Assembly (NCBI RefSeq): GCF_000422845.1
Contig: NZ_AUGV01000017.1
Location: 1 to 64,000 of the forward strand
DNA length: 64,000 nt
From: Oceanobacter kriegii DSM 6294
GTDB taxonomy: Bacteria; Pseudomonadota; Gammaproteobacteria; Pseudomonadales; Oceanobacteraceae
Direction: 5' to 3'
Numbering within the stretch: position 1 is the stretch's first letter; every line of letters begins with the position of its first letter. Positions 1 to 8,722 of this stretch are shown here, piece by piece. Made by a program: the position numbers and the translations under genes. The notes below the pieces were generated by a model. The model saw only the letters and a program-made list of their open reading frames with translations, made no database searches and had not been told where the DNA came from.

Positions 1-15
1 GTTGTAAAAAGTGTA

Positions 16-91
16 GGGGCCTTAGCTCAGCTGGGAGAGCGCAACACTGGCAGTGTTGAGGTCAGCGGTTCGATCCCGCTAGGCTCCACCA
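16..91 (+). tRNA. tRNA-Ala (GGC)
   Basis: The sequence folds as a standard 76-nt tRNA. A 7-bp acceptor stem (GGGGCCT with AGGCTCC) is followed by discriminator A and an encoded CCA. The anticodon stem CAACA/TGTTG holds the loop CTGGCAG, so the anticodon is GGC and the tRNA reads GCC/GCU alanine codons. The T loop is TTCGATC. It lies 66 bp upstream of tRNA-Gly and is probably co-transcribed with it; the promoter is outside the window. Confidence 0.97.
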
Positions 92-157
92 ATTTCAAGC
101 TTCTGGTTAGATGCCAGAGCTTAGTCTTGATAGGCGGGTGCCTGTTAAGCGCATAAA

Positions 158-233
158 GCGGGAATAGCTCAGTTGGTAGAGCACAACCTTGCCAAGGTTG
201 GGGTCGCGAGTTCGAATCTCGTTTCCCGCTCCA
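158..233 (+). tRNA. tRNA-Gly (GCC)
   Basis: A standard 76-nt tRNA with acceptor stem GCGGGAA/TTCCCGC, discriminator T and encoded CCA. The anticodon stem CAACC/GGTTG holds the loop TTGCCAA, giving anticodon GCC for glycine GGC/GGU codons. Its last ~20 nt (T arm to CCA) recur three times, degenerate, over the next 250 bp, which makes it a likely past target of integration or slippage. Confidence 0.97.
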
Positions 234-246
234 AATTTTGAAGTAG

Positions 247-490
247 GCGACAATGTCGCGAGCTGGAACGCCAGCCCGGTCGATCTCGTTTCCCGCTCCA
301 GATTTAACAAAAAGCCAGTGCAGTACGCATTGGCTTTTTTGTTTGTCTCGCGACCGTCGCTCGCGAGCTGGGATGCCAGTCCAATCGATCTCGTTTCACG
401 CTCCAGATTTTGCAGTAGGCGACAAGGTCGTGAGCTGGAACGCCAGTCCACGAGGCGCCGTCCGGGTCGATCTCGTTTCCCGCTCCAGAT
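247..490 (+). repeat. Three degenerate copies of the tRNA-Gly 3' tail
   Basis: Three units of roughly 60-70 bp follow tRNA-Gly. Each carries a GAGCTGG-(A/G)-(A/T)-GCCAG hairpin-like motif and ends in a near copy of the tRNA 3' end (CGATCTCGTTTCCCGCTCCA at 281-300 and 468-487; one base different at 386-405). All three lack one base of the intact T loop, so they share a common origin after the tRNA. None can form a full tRNA. The 470-bp stretch to kdsC contains these copies, two terminators and no gene I can support. Confidence 0.8.
311..341 (+). terminator. Rho-independent terminator within the tRNA-Gly tail repeats
   Basis: AAAGCCAGTGC pairs with GCATTGGCTTT across a 6-nt loop (11 bp with one G-T pair) and is followed by a T run. 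It lies between the first and second tRNA-tail copies and probably ends the tRNA transcript. Confidence 0.75.
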
Positions 491-500
491 TACTCAATTA

Positions 501-530
501 AGCCGAAGCAGTAATGTTTCGGCTTTTTTG
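501..530 (+). terminator. Rho-independent terminator after the tRNA-tail repeats
   Basis: AGCCGAA pairs with TTCGGCT and runs into TTTTTTG. It follows the third tRNA-tail copy and separates the repeats from the kdsC operon. Confidence 0.75.
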
Positions 531-703
531 TTTGTGTTGTCATATCCCGCCAAGCGGCTGCATTCAGCCAGTTCCTTTGTGGCTCATTGAAATTGGCAAT
601 TTTTGCTCCTTAGTTGCTGGCAAGGCTTAATGTCTGCTGAGGCAGAAGATACAATGCGGTTTCGTTGGCTTCGGCCTGACAGTTTTTTGAATGGATACCG
701 AGT

Positions 704-1273
704 ATGTCCTGGACCGATAGGATCTCTCCGAGCATTCGCTCACGCGCAGCCGACGTCAAGTTGGTGGTGTTTGATGTTGATGGTGTATTGACTGATGGCA
801 CGCTTACCTACGGTGGCAGTGGCGAACAAGTTAAGCACTTCAATGTAAAAGATGGCGTTGGTGTTAAATTGCTGCAGTGTTTTGATATTGCCACCGCGAT
901 CATCTCCGCCAAGCAGTCCGATGCGCTGGCGCGTCGGGCAAGTGATTTGGGCGTTCAGTACTTTTATCCGGGGGCGAAGGACAAGTGGCCTTGTCTGCAG
1001 GAGGTTCTGACCGATCTGGATATCACCCCTGAGCAGGTCTGTTACGTTGGCGATGATGTCATTGATCTGAAAGTCATGACTCGTGTGGGGTTGGCGATTG
1101 CACCTGACGATGGTTTCTGGATGGTGAAGGATCGCGCCCACTATGTCACTAGCGTGGGTGGTGGCAAGGGTGTCGCTCGAGAGGTGGCCGATCTGGTTCT
1201 GGGAAGTCGAATGTCGTTGGAAGACGCGTATATCAAGGCAATGTTGCCGGAGTTTGAGGGGCAAAAAAAGTGA
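704..1273 (+). CDS. kdsC: KdsC-type HAD phosphatase (KDO-8-phosphate phosphatase)
   Basis: Expected to remove phosphate from 3-deoxy-D-manno-octulosonate 8-phosphate, giving free KDO for activation by KdsB in the cytoplasm. The 189-residue protein is the usual length for this capless HAD family. It shows the nucleophile motif DVDGVLTDG (D24 and D26), S68 in motif II (ISAK, where ISGR/ITGR is commoner) and the acidic motif GDD at 116-118. The next gene starts inside its stop codon, and kdsB follows as the third gene, which supports a KDO role. Related phosphatases act on other sialic-acid-like sugars, so KDO-8-P is inferred from context. The Shine-Dalgarno is weak (CCGAG next to the ATG). Confidence 0.85.
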   Translation: MSWTDRISPSIRSRAADVKLVVFDVDGVLTDGTLTYGGSGEQVKHFNVKDGVGVKLLQCFDIATAIISAKQSDALARRASDLGVQYFYPGAKDKWPCLQEVLTDLDITPEQVCYVGDDVIDLKVMTRVGLAIAPDDGFWMVKDRAHYVTSVGGGKGVAREVADLVLGSRMSLEDAYIKAMLPEFEGQKK

Positions 1274-2277
1274 AAGCACTGGTTACTGGCGTAGCGGGTT
1301 TTATTGGTTCCTATGTCGCCCGCAGTTTGATTGATAAAGGGTATGAGGTTGTCGGGATTGATAACCTGAACGATTACTACGAAGTCAGCCTCAAGCACGC
1401 TCGTCTGGAGTGGGTGCGTGAAAAAGACGGCTTTGAATTTGTCGAGATGGACCTGGCAGACAAAGACGCCGTTACTCGCTTGTTTGCAGAGCACACCTTT
1501 GATCGCGTGATTAACCTCGCAGCACAGGCTGGGGTTCGATACTCCATCGAGAACCCGGATGTTTACGTTCAGAGCAATCTGGTGGGTTTTGTGAATATCC
1601 TCGAGGCATGCCGCCATCAGAAAACCGCCCATCTGGTGTTTGCCTCCTCCAGCTCGGTTTATGGCTTGAACACCAAATTGCCGTTTGCAACGGACGATAG
1701 TGTCGATCACCCGGTGTCCCTCTACGCGGCGACCAAAAAGTCCAATGAGCTGATGGCTCACACGTACGCTCATTTGTACGGTTTGCCTGTAACCGGATTA
1801 CGCTTCTTCACGGTTTACGGCCCATGGGGTCGTCCGGACATGGCAGCCTGGGGCTTCACCAAAAACATCATGGCCGGCAACACCATCAACGTATACAACT
1901 ACGGCAAGATGCAGCGTGACTTCACCTACATCGATGACATTGTTGAAGGTGTTGTTCGTATTACCGAGAAAATTCCAACGGGTGTAGAAGGTTGGACGCC
2001 AGAGTCTGGCGACAAGAGCCGTAGCAGTGCGCCTTACAAGATCTACAACATTGGCAATCACAACAGTGTCGAGCTGGGCGAGTTTATTTCTACGCTGGAA
2101 AGCGCCATTGGTAAAAAAGCCGATATCAATTACATGGAAATGCAGCCGGGTGATGTCGTAGCGACTCACGCCAATGTTGATGATCTGGTTGCTGATGTCG
2201 ACTTCGCCCCGAATACTCCTTTGTCAGAAGGCTTGAGCCGCTTTGTTGAGTGGTACAAGGCTTATCACAACCAATAA
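1270..2277 (+). CDS. NAD-dependent nucleotide-sugar epimerase, UDP-glucuronate 4-epimerase-like
   Basis: An extended short-chain dehydrogenase/reductase of 335 residues. The NAD-binding GxxGxxG is at 7-13 (TGVAGFIG), Ser residues of the SSS-VYG motif are at about 127-129, and the catalytic YxxxK is Y152/K156. The DNLNDYY segment after the second strand and overall length fit the UDP-glucuronate 4-epimerase (CapI/WbnF-like) group, which makes UDP-galacturonate for LPS or capsule. Substrate is inferred from family resemblance. It starts with GTG overlapping the kdsC stop by 4 nt, so the two are translationally coupled, and kdsB follows after 10 nt. The setting suggests a supply of acidic sugars for the LPS core or surface polysaccharide. 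Confidence 0.8.
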   Translation: MKALVTGVAGFIGSYVARSLIDKGYEVVGIDNLNDYYEVSLKHARLEWVREKDGFEFVEMDLADKDAVTRLFAEHTFDRVINLAAQAGVRYSIENPDVYVQSNLVGFVNILEACRHQKTAHLVFASSSSVYGLNTKLPFATDDSVDHPVSLYAATKKSNELMAHTYAHLYGLPVTGLRFFTVYGPWGRPDMAAWGFTKNIMAGNTINVYNYGKMQRDFTYIDDIVEGVVRITEKIPTGVEGWTPESGDKSRSSAPYKIYNIGNHNSVELGEFISTLESAIGKKADINYMEMQPGDVVATHANVDDLVADVDFAPNTPLSEGLSRFVEWYKAYHNQ

Positions 2278-2287
2278 ACGGATGTTT

Positions 2288-3061
2288 ATGAACGACTATA
2301 AAATTGTTATCCCGGCGCGCTACGGCTCCAGCCGTCTGCCGGGTAAGCCGCTGATTGAGTTGGCCGGAAAGCCAATGGTTCAGCACGTGTACGAGCGTGC
2401 CGTCGAAACGGGCGTGAAAGACATTGTTATTGCGACCGATGATGATCGTATTGCGGAAGCTGCTCGTGGCTTTGGTGCTGATGTGGTGATGACATCCGTT
2501 GACCATGAAAACGGCACAGAGCGCATTGCTGAAGTGGTCAAACTCAAGGGCTGGGCTGACGATGCCGTGGTGGTCAATCTGCAAGGTGACGAACCGCTGA
2601 TTCCCAAGGCGCTGGTCGAACAAACCGCTAGCGGCCTGTTGCAGCACCCGGAAGCGGGTATGAGCTCTCTGTGTACGCCGATTCATTCCGATGACGACGC
2701 TTTCGATCCGAACGTTGTGAAAGTCGTCACCGATAAAACCGGCTTTGCGATGTATTTCAGCCGCGCCTCGATTCCCTGGGATCGCGATGGCTACAAGGTA
2801 CAGCCTGGAGTCAAAACCAGCAAAATGCCGGTGTACCGCCATATTGGCATGTACGGTTATCGGGTTGGTTTCCTGAATCAATATGCTTCCATGGAAGTAT
2901 CGCCGGTTGAGCAGGTTGAATCGCTCGAGCAGCTGCGTGCTTTGTGGCACGGCGTGAAGATTCATATGTCGGTGATTGATGAGCCGCCGGGCCATGGTGT
3001 TGATACACCAGACGACGTTACCCGGGTAGAACAGCTGCTGGCGGAACTTGCGGGTCAGTAA
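2288..3061 (+). CDS. kdsB: 3-deoxy-manno-octulosonate cytidylyltransferase (CMP-KDO synthetase)
   Basis: Couples KDO to CTP to form CMP-KDO, the activated donor for KDO transfer onto lipid IVA. The 257-residue protein has the family N-terminus IPARYGSSRLPGKPL (CTP-binding loop), ATDDDRI and VNLQGDEP motifs, and SRASIPWDRD. The ATG at 2288 is chosen because GGA lies 5 nt upstream; an in-frame ATG two codons earlier is possible. In many relatives kdsB sits between the Trm112-like gene and the tyrosine phosphatase in the lpxK-murB operon. It is absent from that place here (49046), so the gene has been moved into this operon. Confidence 0.95.
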   Translation: MNDYKIVIPARYGSSRLPGKPLIELAGKPMVQHVYERAVETGVKDIVIATDDDRIAEAARGFGADVVMTSVDHENGTERIAEVVKLKGWADDAVVVNLQGDEPLIPKALVEQTASGLLQHPEAGMSSLCTPIHSDDDAFDPNVVKVVTDKTGFAMYFSRASIPWDRDGYKVQPGVKTSKMPVYRHIGMYGYRVGFLNQYASMEVSPVEQVESLEQLRALWHGVKIHMSVIDEPPGHGVDTPDDVTRVEQLLAELAGQ

Positions 3062-3084
3062 TCGTTCATACAGTGGTGGTAGTA

Positions 3085-3112
3085 ATAAGCGGGCATTGCC
3101 CGCTTATTTTTT
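3085..3112 (+). terminator. Terminator of the kdsC-kdsB operon
   Basis: ATAAGCGGGC and GCCCGCTTAT form a 10-bp GC-rich hairpin with a very short loop, followed by TTTTTTG, 23 bp after the kdsB stop. Confidence 0.85.
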
Positions 3113-3161
3113 GCCTGATATAAGCTTGTACAGGTTTTGGTTCGTATTTGTAGGAGATGTT

Positions 3162-3620
3162 ATGGCCATTAAGGAGTTTCTGAAGCGTTCTTCCTTCATC
3201 GAGCTGCTGGGCTACGCGGGTTTATTGCCATTTGCGCTGGCGTTGGTCATGGCAACTTTGGGGGTGCTGGAAGGCGTGCGCCTGTTCGAGGCCTATTCAG
3301 CCATGATTCTGGCCTTTATGGCTGGCAGTTGTTGGGGTGTTGCGCAGAGTCACCATGAGCGAGCGGGTTATGTGACACCGGCGGTGGCGATTGCGGTGTT
3401 TCTTTGGGCGTTGGCTGCCTGGTGGTTTATTGGTTGGCTGGGTCAGCAGGTGGCATTGATTGGATTGCTGACAGGTTACGTGGCGCTGTTTGTCTTGGAG
3501 CAAAGAGAGTTGTTCCGACAGGCTTATTCGGCCTCCTACAAACGCTTGCGCCGGAACCTGACGTTAATCGTTTCAGGATTCCACCTGGTGATGCTGCTTG
3601 TACTCGGAAATGGTGTATGA
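3162..3620 (+). CDS. DUF3429 family integral membrane protein
   Basis: Function unknown. The 152-residue product has four to five predicted hydrophobic spans, including YAGLLPFALALVMATLGVLE, the AYSAMILAFMAGSCWG segment typical of DUF3429, and a C-terminal helix (FHLVMLLVLGN). The open frame extends upstream, but the ATG at 3162 is chosen because a good Shine-Dalgarno (TAGGAG) lies just before it. It stands alone after the kdsB terminator, and the downstream gene converges on it. Confidence 0.75.
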   Translation: MAIKEFLKRSSFIELLGYAGLLPFALALVMATLGVLEGVRLFEAYSAMILAFMAGSCWGVAQSHHERAGYVTPAVAIAVFLWALAAWWFIGWLGQQVALIGLLTGYVALFVLEQRELFRQAYSASYKRLRRNLTLIVSGFHLVMLLVLGNGV

Positions 3621-3679
3621 GTCTTTATGCGCCAGTTGCGGTGCGAAAAAACACTCTCAGCCTGTAGTCGAGGCCAGCG

Positions 3680-4636
3680 TCACAAGTACACGCGTTTGAG
3701 CGCTTGGCTGCGTTGTCCTTCTTCAAGCAGCAAATGCAGCTGCCATTGGAGCTTGCTAACGGTGTCAACGTCGTATGGACAGCCATCATAGGGCGTGTTC
3801 AGCCCGGGCTTGATGGCAGGGCTGGCAAACCAGCCGTATTGACCAAACAACCAATACGACTGCTTCAGTTGTGGGTTGATTCGAACCTCGAAACGCGAAT
3901 CCAGACGCGCAGCCAGCTTCAGCAGCGGTAAGTCGTGGATGTCTTTATCGTGTTTTAACAGCAGACAAATCTTACGGGATTTGAAGCGTTTTGCGGCTAC
4001 TAGCAAGGCGTCCATCAGGCGTGGTTGATGCCAACGCAGCTGCTCTGGTGTGTCGAGGGCAATGGTCAGCGACGACATCGGCTGGCTTAACATGGAAATC
4101 AGAAAGCCTTCGGCCTGAATGCTTTCATGCAAAGGCCAGCTATTGCTGTCTTTGCCGAGCATCAAGTGGTGCTTGTGGCTTTCATCGATGTTGCCAGAGA
4201 GTGGCAGTTCGATCATCACGTGGGGGATGCCGGCGTCGTCAAACAATTCACCACTGGCATGGAAGCCCAGTCGCCAATAGAAGGGCAGGGCGTAGCACTG
4301 GGCGGTCGCTTTGAGTGATGTCATGTTTTTGGACTGTGCCAGCTGGATAACCGCTTTCACCAGTTTGGCGCCAATGCCGTACTGGCGATAATTGCGCAGT
4401 ACCGCCAGGCGTCCGAACTTGCCATTGGGCATCAGGCGAATGCAGCCAACGGTGCTGTCTTCTCCGGTTTCCGCATTCCTGACGGTGGCGATGATGTAGT
4501 CAGCGCCAATTTCTTCAGCAGCGATCCATTCATCGGCGGGATCAATGCCTTGCTCTTCGATATATACCAATTGGCGAACGTGACGAATCTCTGATTCGTA
4601 TTGATGCCACTGGGTTTGCTGCAAGGAAATGTTCAT
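3680..4636 (-). CDS. GNAT N-acetyltransferase with a C-terminal DUF7931-like domain
   Basis: The N-terminal ~150 residues are an acetyl-CoA-dependent acetyltransferase: the acyl-CoA pyrophosphate loop is R84-Q-Y-G-I-G89, and a CYALPFYWRLGF segment follows. The C-terminal ~165 residues form a second alpha/beta domain found fused to GNAT enzymes in marine gammaproteobacteria, with no known catalytic role. The substrate is unknown. It starts 19 nt after the roxA stop on the same strand, so it is probably the second gene of that operon. Total length is 318 residues. Confidence 0.8.
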   Translation of the reverse strand: MNISLQQTQWHQYESEIRHVRQLVYIEEQGIDPADEWIAAEEIGADYIIATVRNAETGEDSTVGCIRLMPNGKFGRLAVLRNYRQYGIGAKLVKAVIQLAQSKNMTSLKATAQCYALPFYWRLGFHASGELFDDAGIPHVMIELPLSGNIDESHKHHLMLGKDSNSWPLHESIQAEGFLISMLSQPMSSLTIALDTPEQLRWHQPRLMDALLVAAKRFKSRKICLLLKHDKDIHDLPLLKLAARLDSRFEVRINPQLKQSYWLFGQYGWFASPAIKPGLNTPYDGCPYDVDTVSKLQWQLHLLLEEGQRSQALKRVYL

Positions 4637-4655
4637 TTCAATCCCGCCGGTTGCC

Positions 4656-5813
4656 TTATTCCTGTTCGTAAATCAGCTGCGCCAGCCACAGTGACCTGAG
4701 CAGGTTATAGCCCTTTTCTGAACAGGATACAGTTGCGATGGTCGCAGCCGGGTATTGGTTGCTGGCTGACAGCAGGGCAGCCAGGTCGGCGTCTTCGGCA
4801 TCCAGCTCGTAGCTTTTGCCCTGAGCGTAGAAGCGAAGGCCGCTGTCCAGTTGCTGGAACGCAAAGCGCGCTTGTTCGGCGCGGCGCAAATCTGGCATGG
4901 AGCCATGCTGGGCACGCCACAGATCCCACTCTTCTTCGTCCAGTGCGTCAGCCTGATGTTCCGGGTATTTAGCTTCTGTCATCAGGTTGCCAAGAATGTC
5001 GCCCAGTAATTCGGGCTTCAGCATGGCGTCTTCAATCAGTTGTTTCAGACGAGCCTTGGCGGTGTCGGTGATTTCACCAACAGGGCCTTCGAACGGCTGA
5101 TAGTCCGGGTCAGCGTAGCGCTGGTCTTCGTTGCTGGTTTCCAGCACACGATCCAGAGCGGATTGTGCCAGTTCCGCCTGCGAAGGCGCGCGGAAGCCGA
5201 TGGAGTAGGTTTGGCATTCGCCCTGGGAAATACCGTAATGCGCCAGTTGTGGTGGCAGGTACAGCATATCGCCCGGGTTCAGCACCCAGCGGTTAGTTTC
5301 TTCGAAACTTTCCAGAATGCGGATTTTAGGGCCCTTCAGAATCGACGACTGTTCGTTGCACATTTGGCCAATGCGCCACTCGCGCTGACCTTCGGCTTGC
5401 AGCAGGAAGACGTCGTACTGATCGTAGTGAGGGCCAACGCTGCCGCCATCGACCGCGTAGGAGATCATCAGATCATCAATACGCCAGGTTGGCAGGAAGC
5501 GGAAGTGCTCCAACAGGTCGGCGGCTTCCGGAATCCAGTGGTCAACGCCCTGAACCAGCAGGGTCCATTTGTCTTCTGGCAGCTGGCCATAGGTTTCTTC
5601 GCTGAACGGTCCCTTCATGATGTCCCATGGGCCGTCTTGGCCTTCTTCAATCACGATGCGGGACTCGATTTCGTCTTCCAGAGACAGGCCGGCCAGTTCA
5701 TCGGCGGCCAGCAATGGTTCGAAATCAGGCCAGGCGTTGCGAATCAGAACCGGCTTCTTTTGCCAGTAGTCGCGCAAAAACTCTTCAATGCTCAAGTCGC
5801 CAAGAATATGCAT
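4656..5813 (-). CDS. roxA: Ribosomal protein uL16 arginine 3-hydroxylase (RoxA/YcfD), JmjC-type cupin
   Basis: A 2-oxoglutarate/Fe(II) oxygenase that in E. coli hydroxylates an arginine of ribosomal protein L16. The 385-residue length fits (E. coli protein 373). The Fe(II) triad is visible: H129 and D131 in GPHYDQYD, and H192 in PPQLAHYG. The C-terminal winged-helix part is also present. It is first in a minus-strand operon with the GNAT gene. The purB terminator lies upstream, and the 190 bp between the two should hold its promoter; I see no clear hexamers there. Confidence 0.92.
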   Translation of the reverse strand: MHILGDLSIEEFLRDYWQKKPVLIRNAWPDFEPLLAADELAGLSLEDEIESRIVIEEGQDGPWDIMKGPFSEETYGQLPEDKWTLLVQGVDHWIPEAADLLEHFRFLPTWRIDDLMISYAVDGGSVGPHYDQYDVFLLQAEGQREWRIGQMCNEQSSILKGPKIRILESFEETNRWVLNPGDMLYLPPQLAHYGISQGECQTYSIGFRAPSQAELAQSALDRVLETSNEDQRYADPDYQPFEGPVGEITDTAKARLKQLIEDAMLKPELLGDILGNLMTEAKYPEHQADALDEEEWDLWRAQHGSMPDLRRAEQARFAFQQLDSGLRFYAQGKSYELDAEDADLAALLSASNQYPAATIATVSCSEKGYNLLRSLWLAQLIYEQE

Positions 5814-5999
5814 GGGTCAGACTCATTCCAGTGATGGTGGCTTCCCGGTATCCGTTATTGGGCGGTACCAGGAGCCAGAAATTATGAAAATACAACTCAG
5901 TGTATGTGATGGCGAAGCAGGCTTTGGCTGCTCGCGCCAGTTTGACTGCAATGCTGTGCACGCTAACACGCTGGGCCATGTGTGCAATCTGCCAGGATC

Positions 6000-6028
6000 A
6001 AAAAAGCCCGGCTTAACCGGGCTTTTTT
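6000..6028 (-). terminator. purB terminator
   Basis: AAAAAGCCCGG and CCGGGCTTTTT form an almost perfect hairpin with a 5-nt loop, with T runs on both strands. It lies 25 bp past the purB stop in the direction of transcription. Confidence 0.88.
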
Positions 6029-6053
6029 ACAGGGCCAGCTTACTGGCTCAATA

Positions 6054-7436
<1,383 letters not shown>

Positions 7437-7680
7437 TCAAAAGATCAGTGAACGGGCGACGCTTGTGGTGCTTGTGCCGACGGTGTTCTGACCGCAGCTT
7501 TACAGACGCACAAGGATGAGCCCCGAAAAAGGCGCGCAAGTGTACCGGAATCTGAGTTTTTTCTCATCCGTTTCGTGAAAGGTCAGCGAACTTTTTGCAA
7601 CCCTGACCCTTTTCGGGTGGTCGATGATGGTATTATGCCGCCGCGTTTGCAGCGCTCCTTATTTTGATGGTTAGAAACTG

Positions 7681-8247
7681 ATGCCCGATTTTTTGTTGAA
7701 TTACTCTCATGATCCCATGTGGCTGGTGCTGGTGGTGATTGTGTCTACCTTTATGCTGGAAGACCTCGCCATCATCGGCTCTGGTATTCTGGCGGCCAGT
7801 GGACAGCTGCCTGCGGAAGTGGCGTTTGCAGCAACCTGTGTGGGTATGTTTATTGGCGACTCGGCTTTGTACTTGCTAGGTCGTGGGGCATTGATCTGGC
7901 CGTGGTTGAACAAACGTTTTGAACATCCGCTGATCCAGCGTCAGGTCGCGCCGTTGCAACAAGCGCCCTGGCACCAATTGGCGTTAATCCGCTGTATGCC
8001 GGGGTTGCGTACCTTCGGCTACATTGCCTGCGGCCTGGCTAAAGTGCCGGGCAGTACGTTTACCATTGCCAACGTGGTGTCCATCGTTGTGTGGGCAGCG
8101 GGATTGTTTGGCGTGGCGTTTTTTCTGGGGCGTCGTTATGCCGACCAGATGCACGAATGGCTGTGGTTCCTGTTACCGGTGGCTCTGGTTTTGTTCGTGC
8201 TTGGGCAGCGTAAGATCAAAAAGAATATGGAAGAAAGCCCGGCCTGA
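7681..8247 (+). CDS. DedA/VTT family membrane protein
   Basis: A 188-residue polytopic protein of the DedA (SNARE-associated/VTT) superfamily, linked to lipid scrambling and membrane homeostasis in other bacteria. Motifs are an E-x3-(I/L)-P-like region replaced here by MLEDLAIIGSG, the G-x3-G helix FAATCVGMFIGDSALYLLGRG, and RCMPGLRTFGYIACG, corresponding to the conserved R-x3-G of the family. It ends in a basic tail. It is a single gene with its own terminator; a TATTAT hexamer at 7630-7635 could be its -10. Confidence 0.8.
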   Translation: MPDFLLNYSHDPMWLVLVVIVSTFMLEDLAIIGSGILAASGQLPAEVAFAATCVGMFIGDSALYLLGRGALIWPWLNKRFEHPLIQRQVAPLQQAPWHQLALIRCMPGLRTFGYIACGLAKVPGSTFTIANVVSIVVWAAGLFGVAFFLGRRYADQMHEWLWFLLPVALVLFVLGQRKIKKNMEESPA

Positions 8248-8267
8248 TAGTCTGGCGTGGCGTAAAT

Positions 8268-8305
8268 AAAAAAGCGGCTGAGGATTACTCCTCAGCCGCT
8301 TTTTT
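8268..8305. terminator. Bidirectional terminator between the dedA-like and ridA-like genes
   Basis: A 17-bp perfect stem (AAAAAAGCGGCTGAGGA with its complement, 4-nt loop) flanked by A and T runs. It lies between two convergent genes, so it can serve both. Confidence 0.92.
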
Positions 8306-8326
8306 GTATCTTGCGTTTGGGTGCGC

Positions 8327-8683
8327 TTAGTAAGCCGCAGTCACGCTGAATTCCACCAGAATCTGTGGGCGTGCCATGCGCGCTTCAACACAAGCGCGGG
8401 CTGGCTTTTCTACGTTGGCAATCCAGGCGTCGTACACTTCGTTCATGGCGGCGAAGTCTTTCATGTCGCGCACGTAGATGGTGATCGACAGCAGGTTTTC
8501 ACGGCTGGTGCCGGCTTCTTCCAGCAGGGCGTCGATCTTGTCGAGGCAGCCCTGGGTTTGCTCCTTGATGCCCCAGTCTTTGTCAGTCGGGCACGCCGTT
8601 TGGCCGCACAGGTAAACGGTACCGTTGTGCTTGACGATGCGGCTCATGCGCTCGGTGCTCTGGATGCGTTCAATGGATGGCAT
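8327..8683 (-). CDS. RidA family protein (YjgF/YER057c/UK114)
   Basis: A 118-residue member of the Rid family, whose archetype RidA hydrolyses reactive enamine/imine intermediates from PLP enzymes. The conserved C-terminal segment [14 protein letters not shown] carries the family arginine, followed by ILVEFSVTA. The subfamily could be Rid2-Rid7 rather than RidA, since the loop GQTACPTDK differs from classical SGQIP. The ATG at 8683 is chosen because AAGGA lies 7 nt upstream. It lies 39 nt downstream of the QueD-like gene on the same strand and is probably co-transcribed. Confidence 0.82.
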   Translation of the reverse strand: MPSIERIQSTERMSRIVKHNGTVYLCGQTACPTDKDWGIKEQTQGCLDKIDALLEEAGTSRENLLSITIYVRDMKDFAAMNEVYDAWIANVEKPARACVEARMARPQILVEFSVTAAY

Positions 8684-8722
8684 TAGACATTCCTTGGTAA
8701 ACAATTCGTTCGGTGTTGTAAA

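Noticed and set aside
704-1273. Assignment of the first HAD gene as a sialic-acid-type (NeuA-fused-like) phosphatase
   Set aside because: Linkage with kdsB makes KDO-8-phosphate the simpler substrate; no neu/pse genes are nearby.
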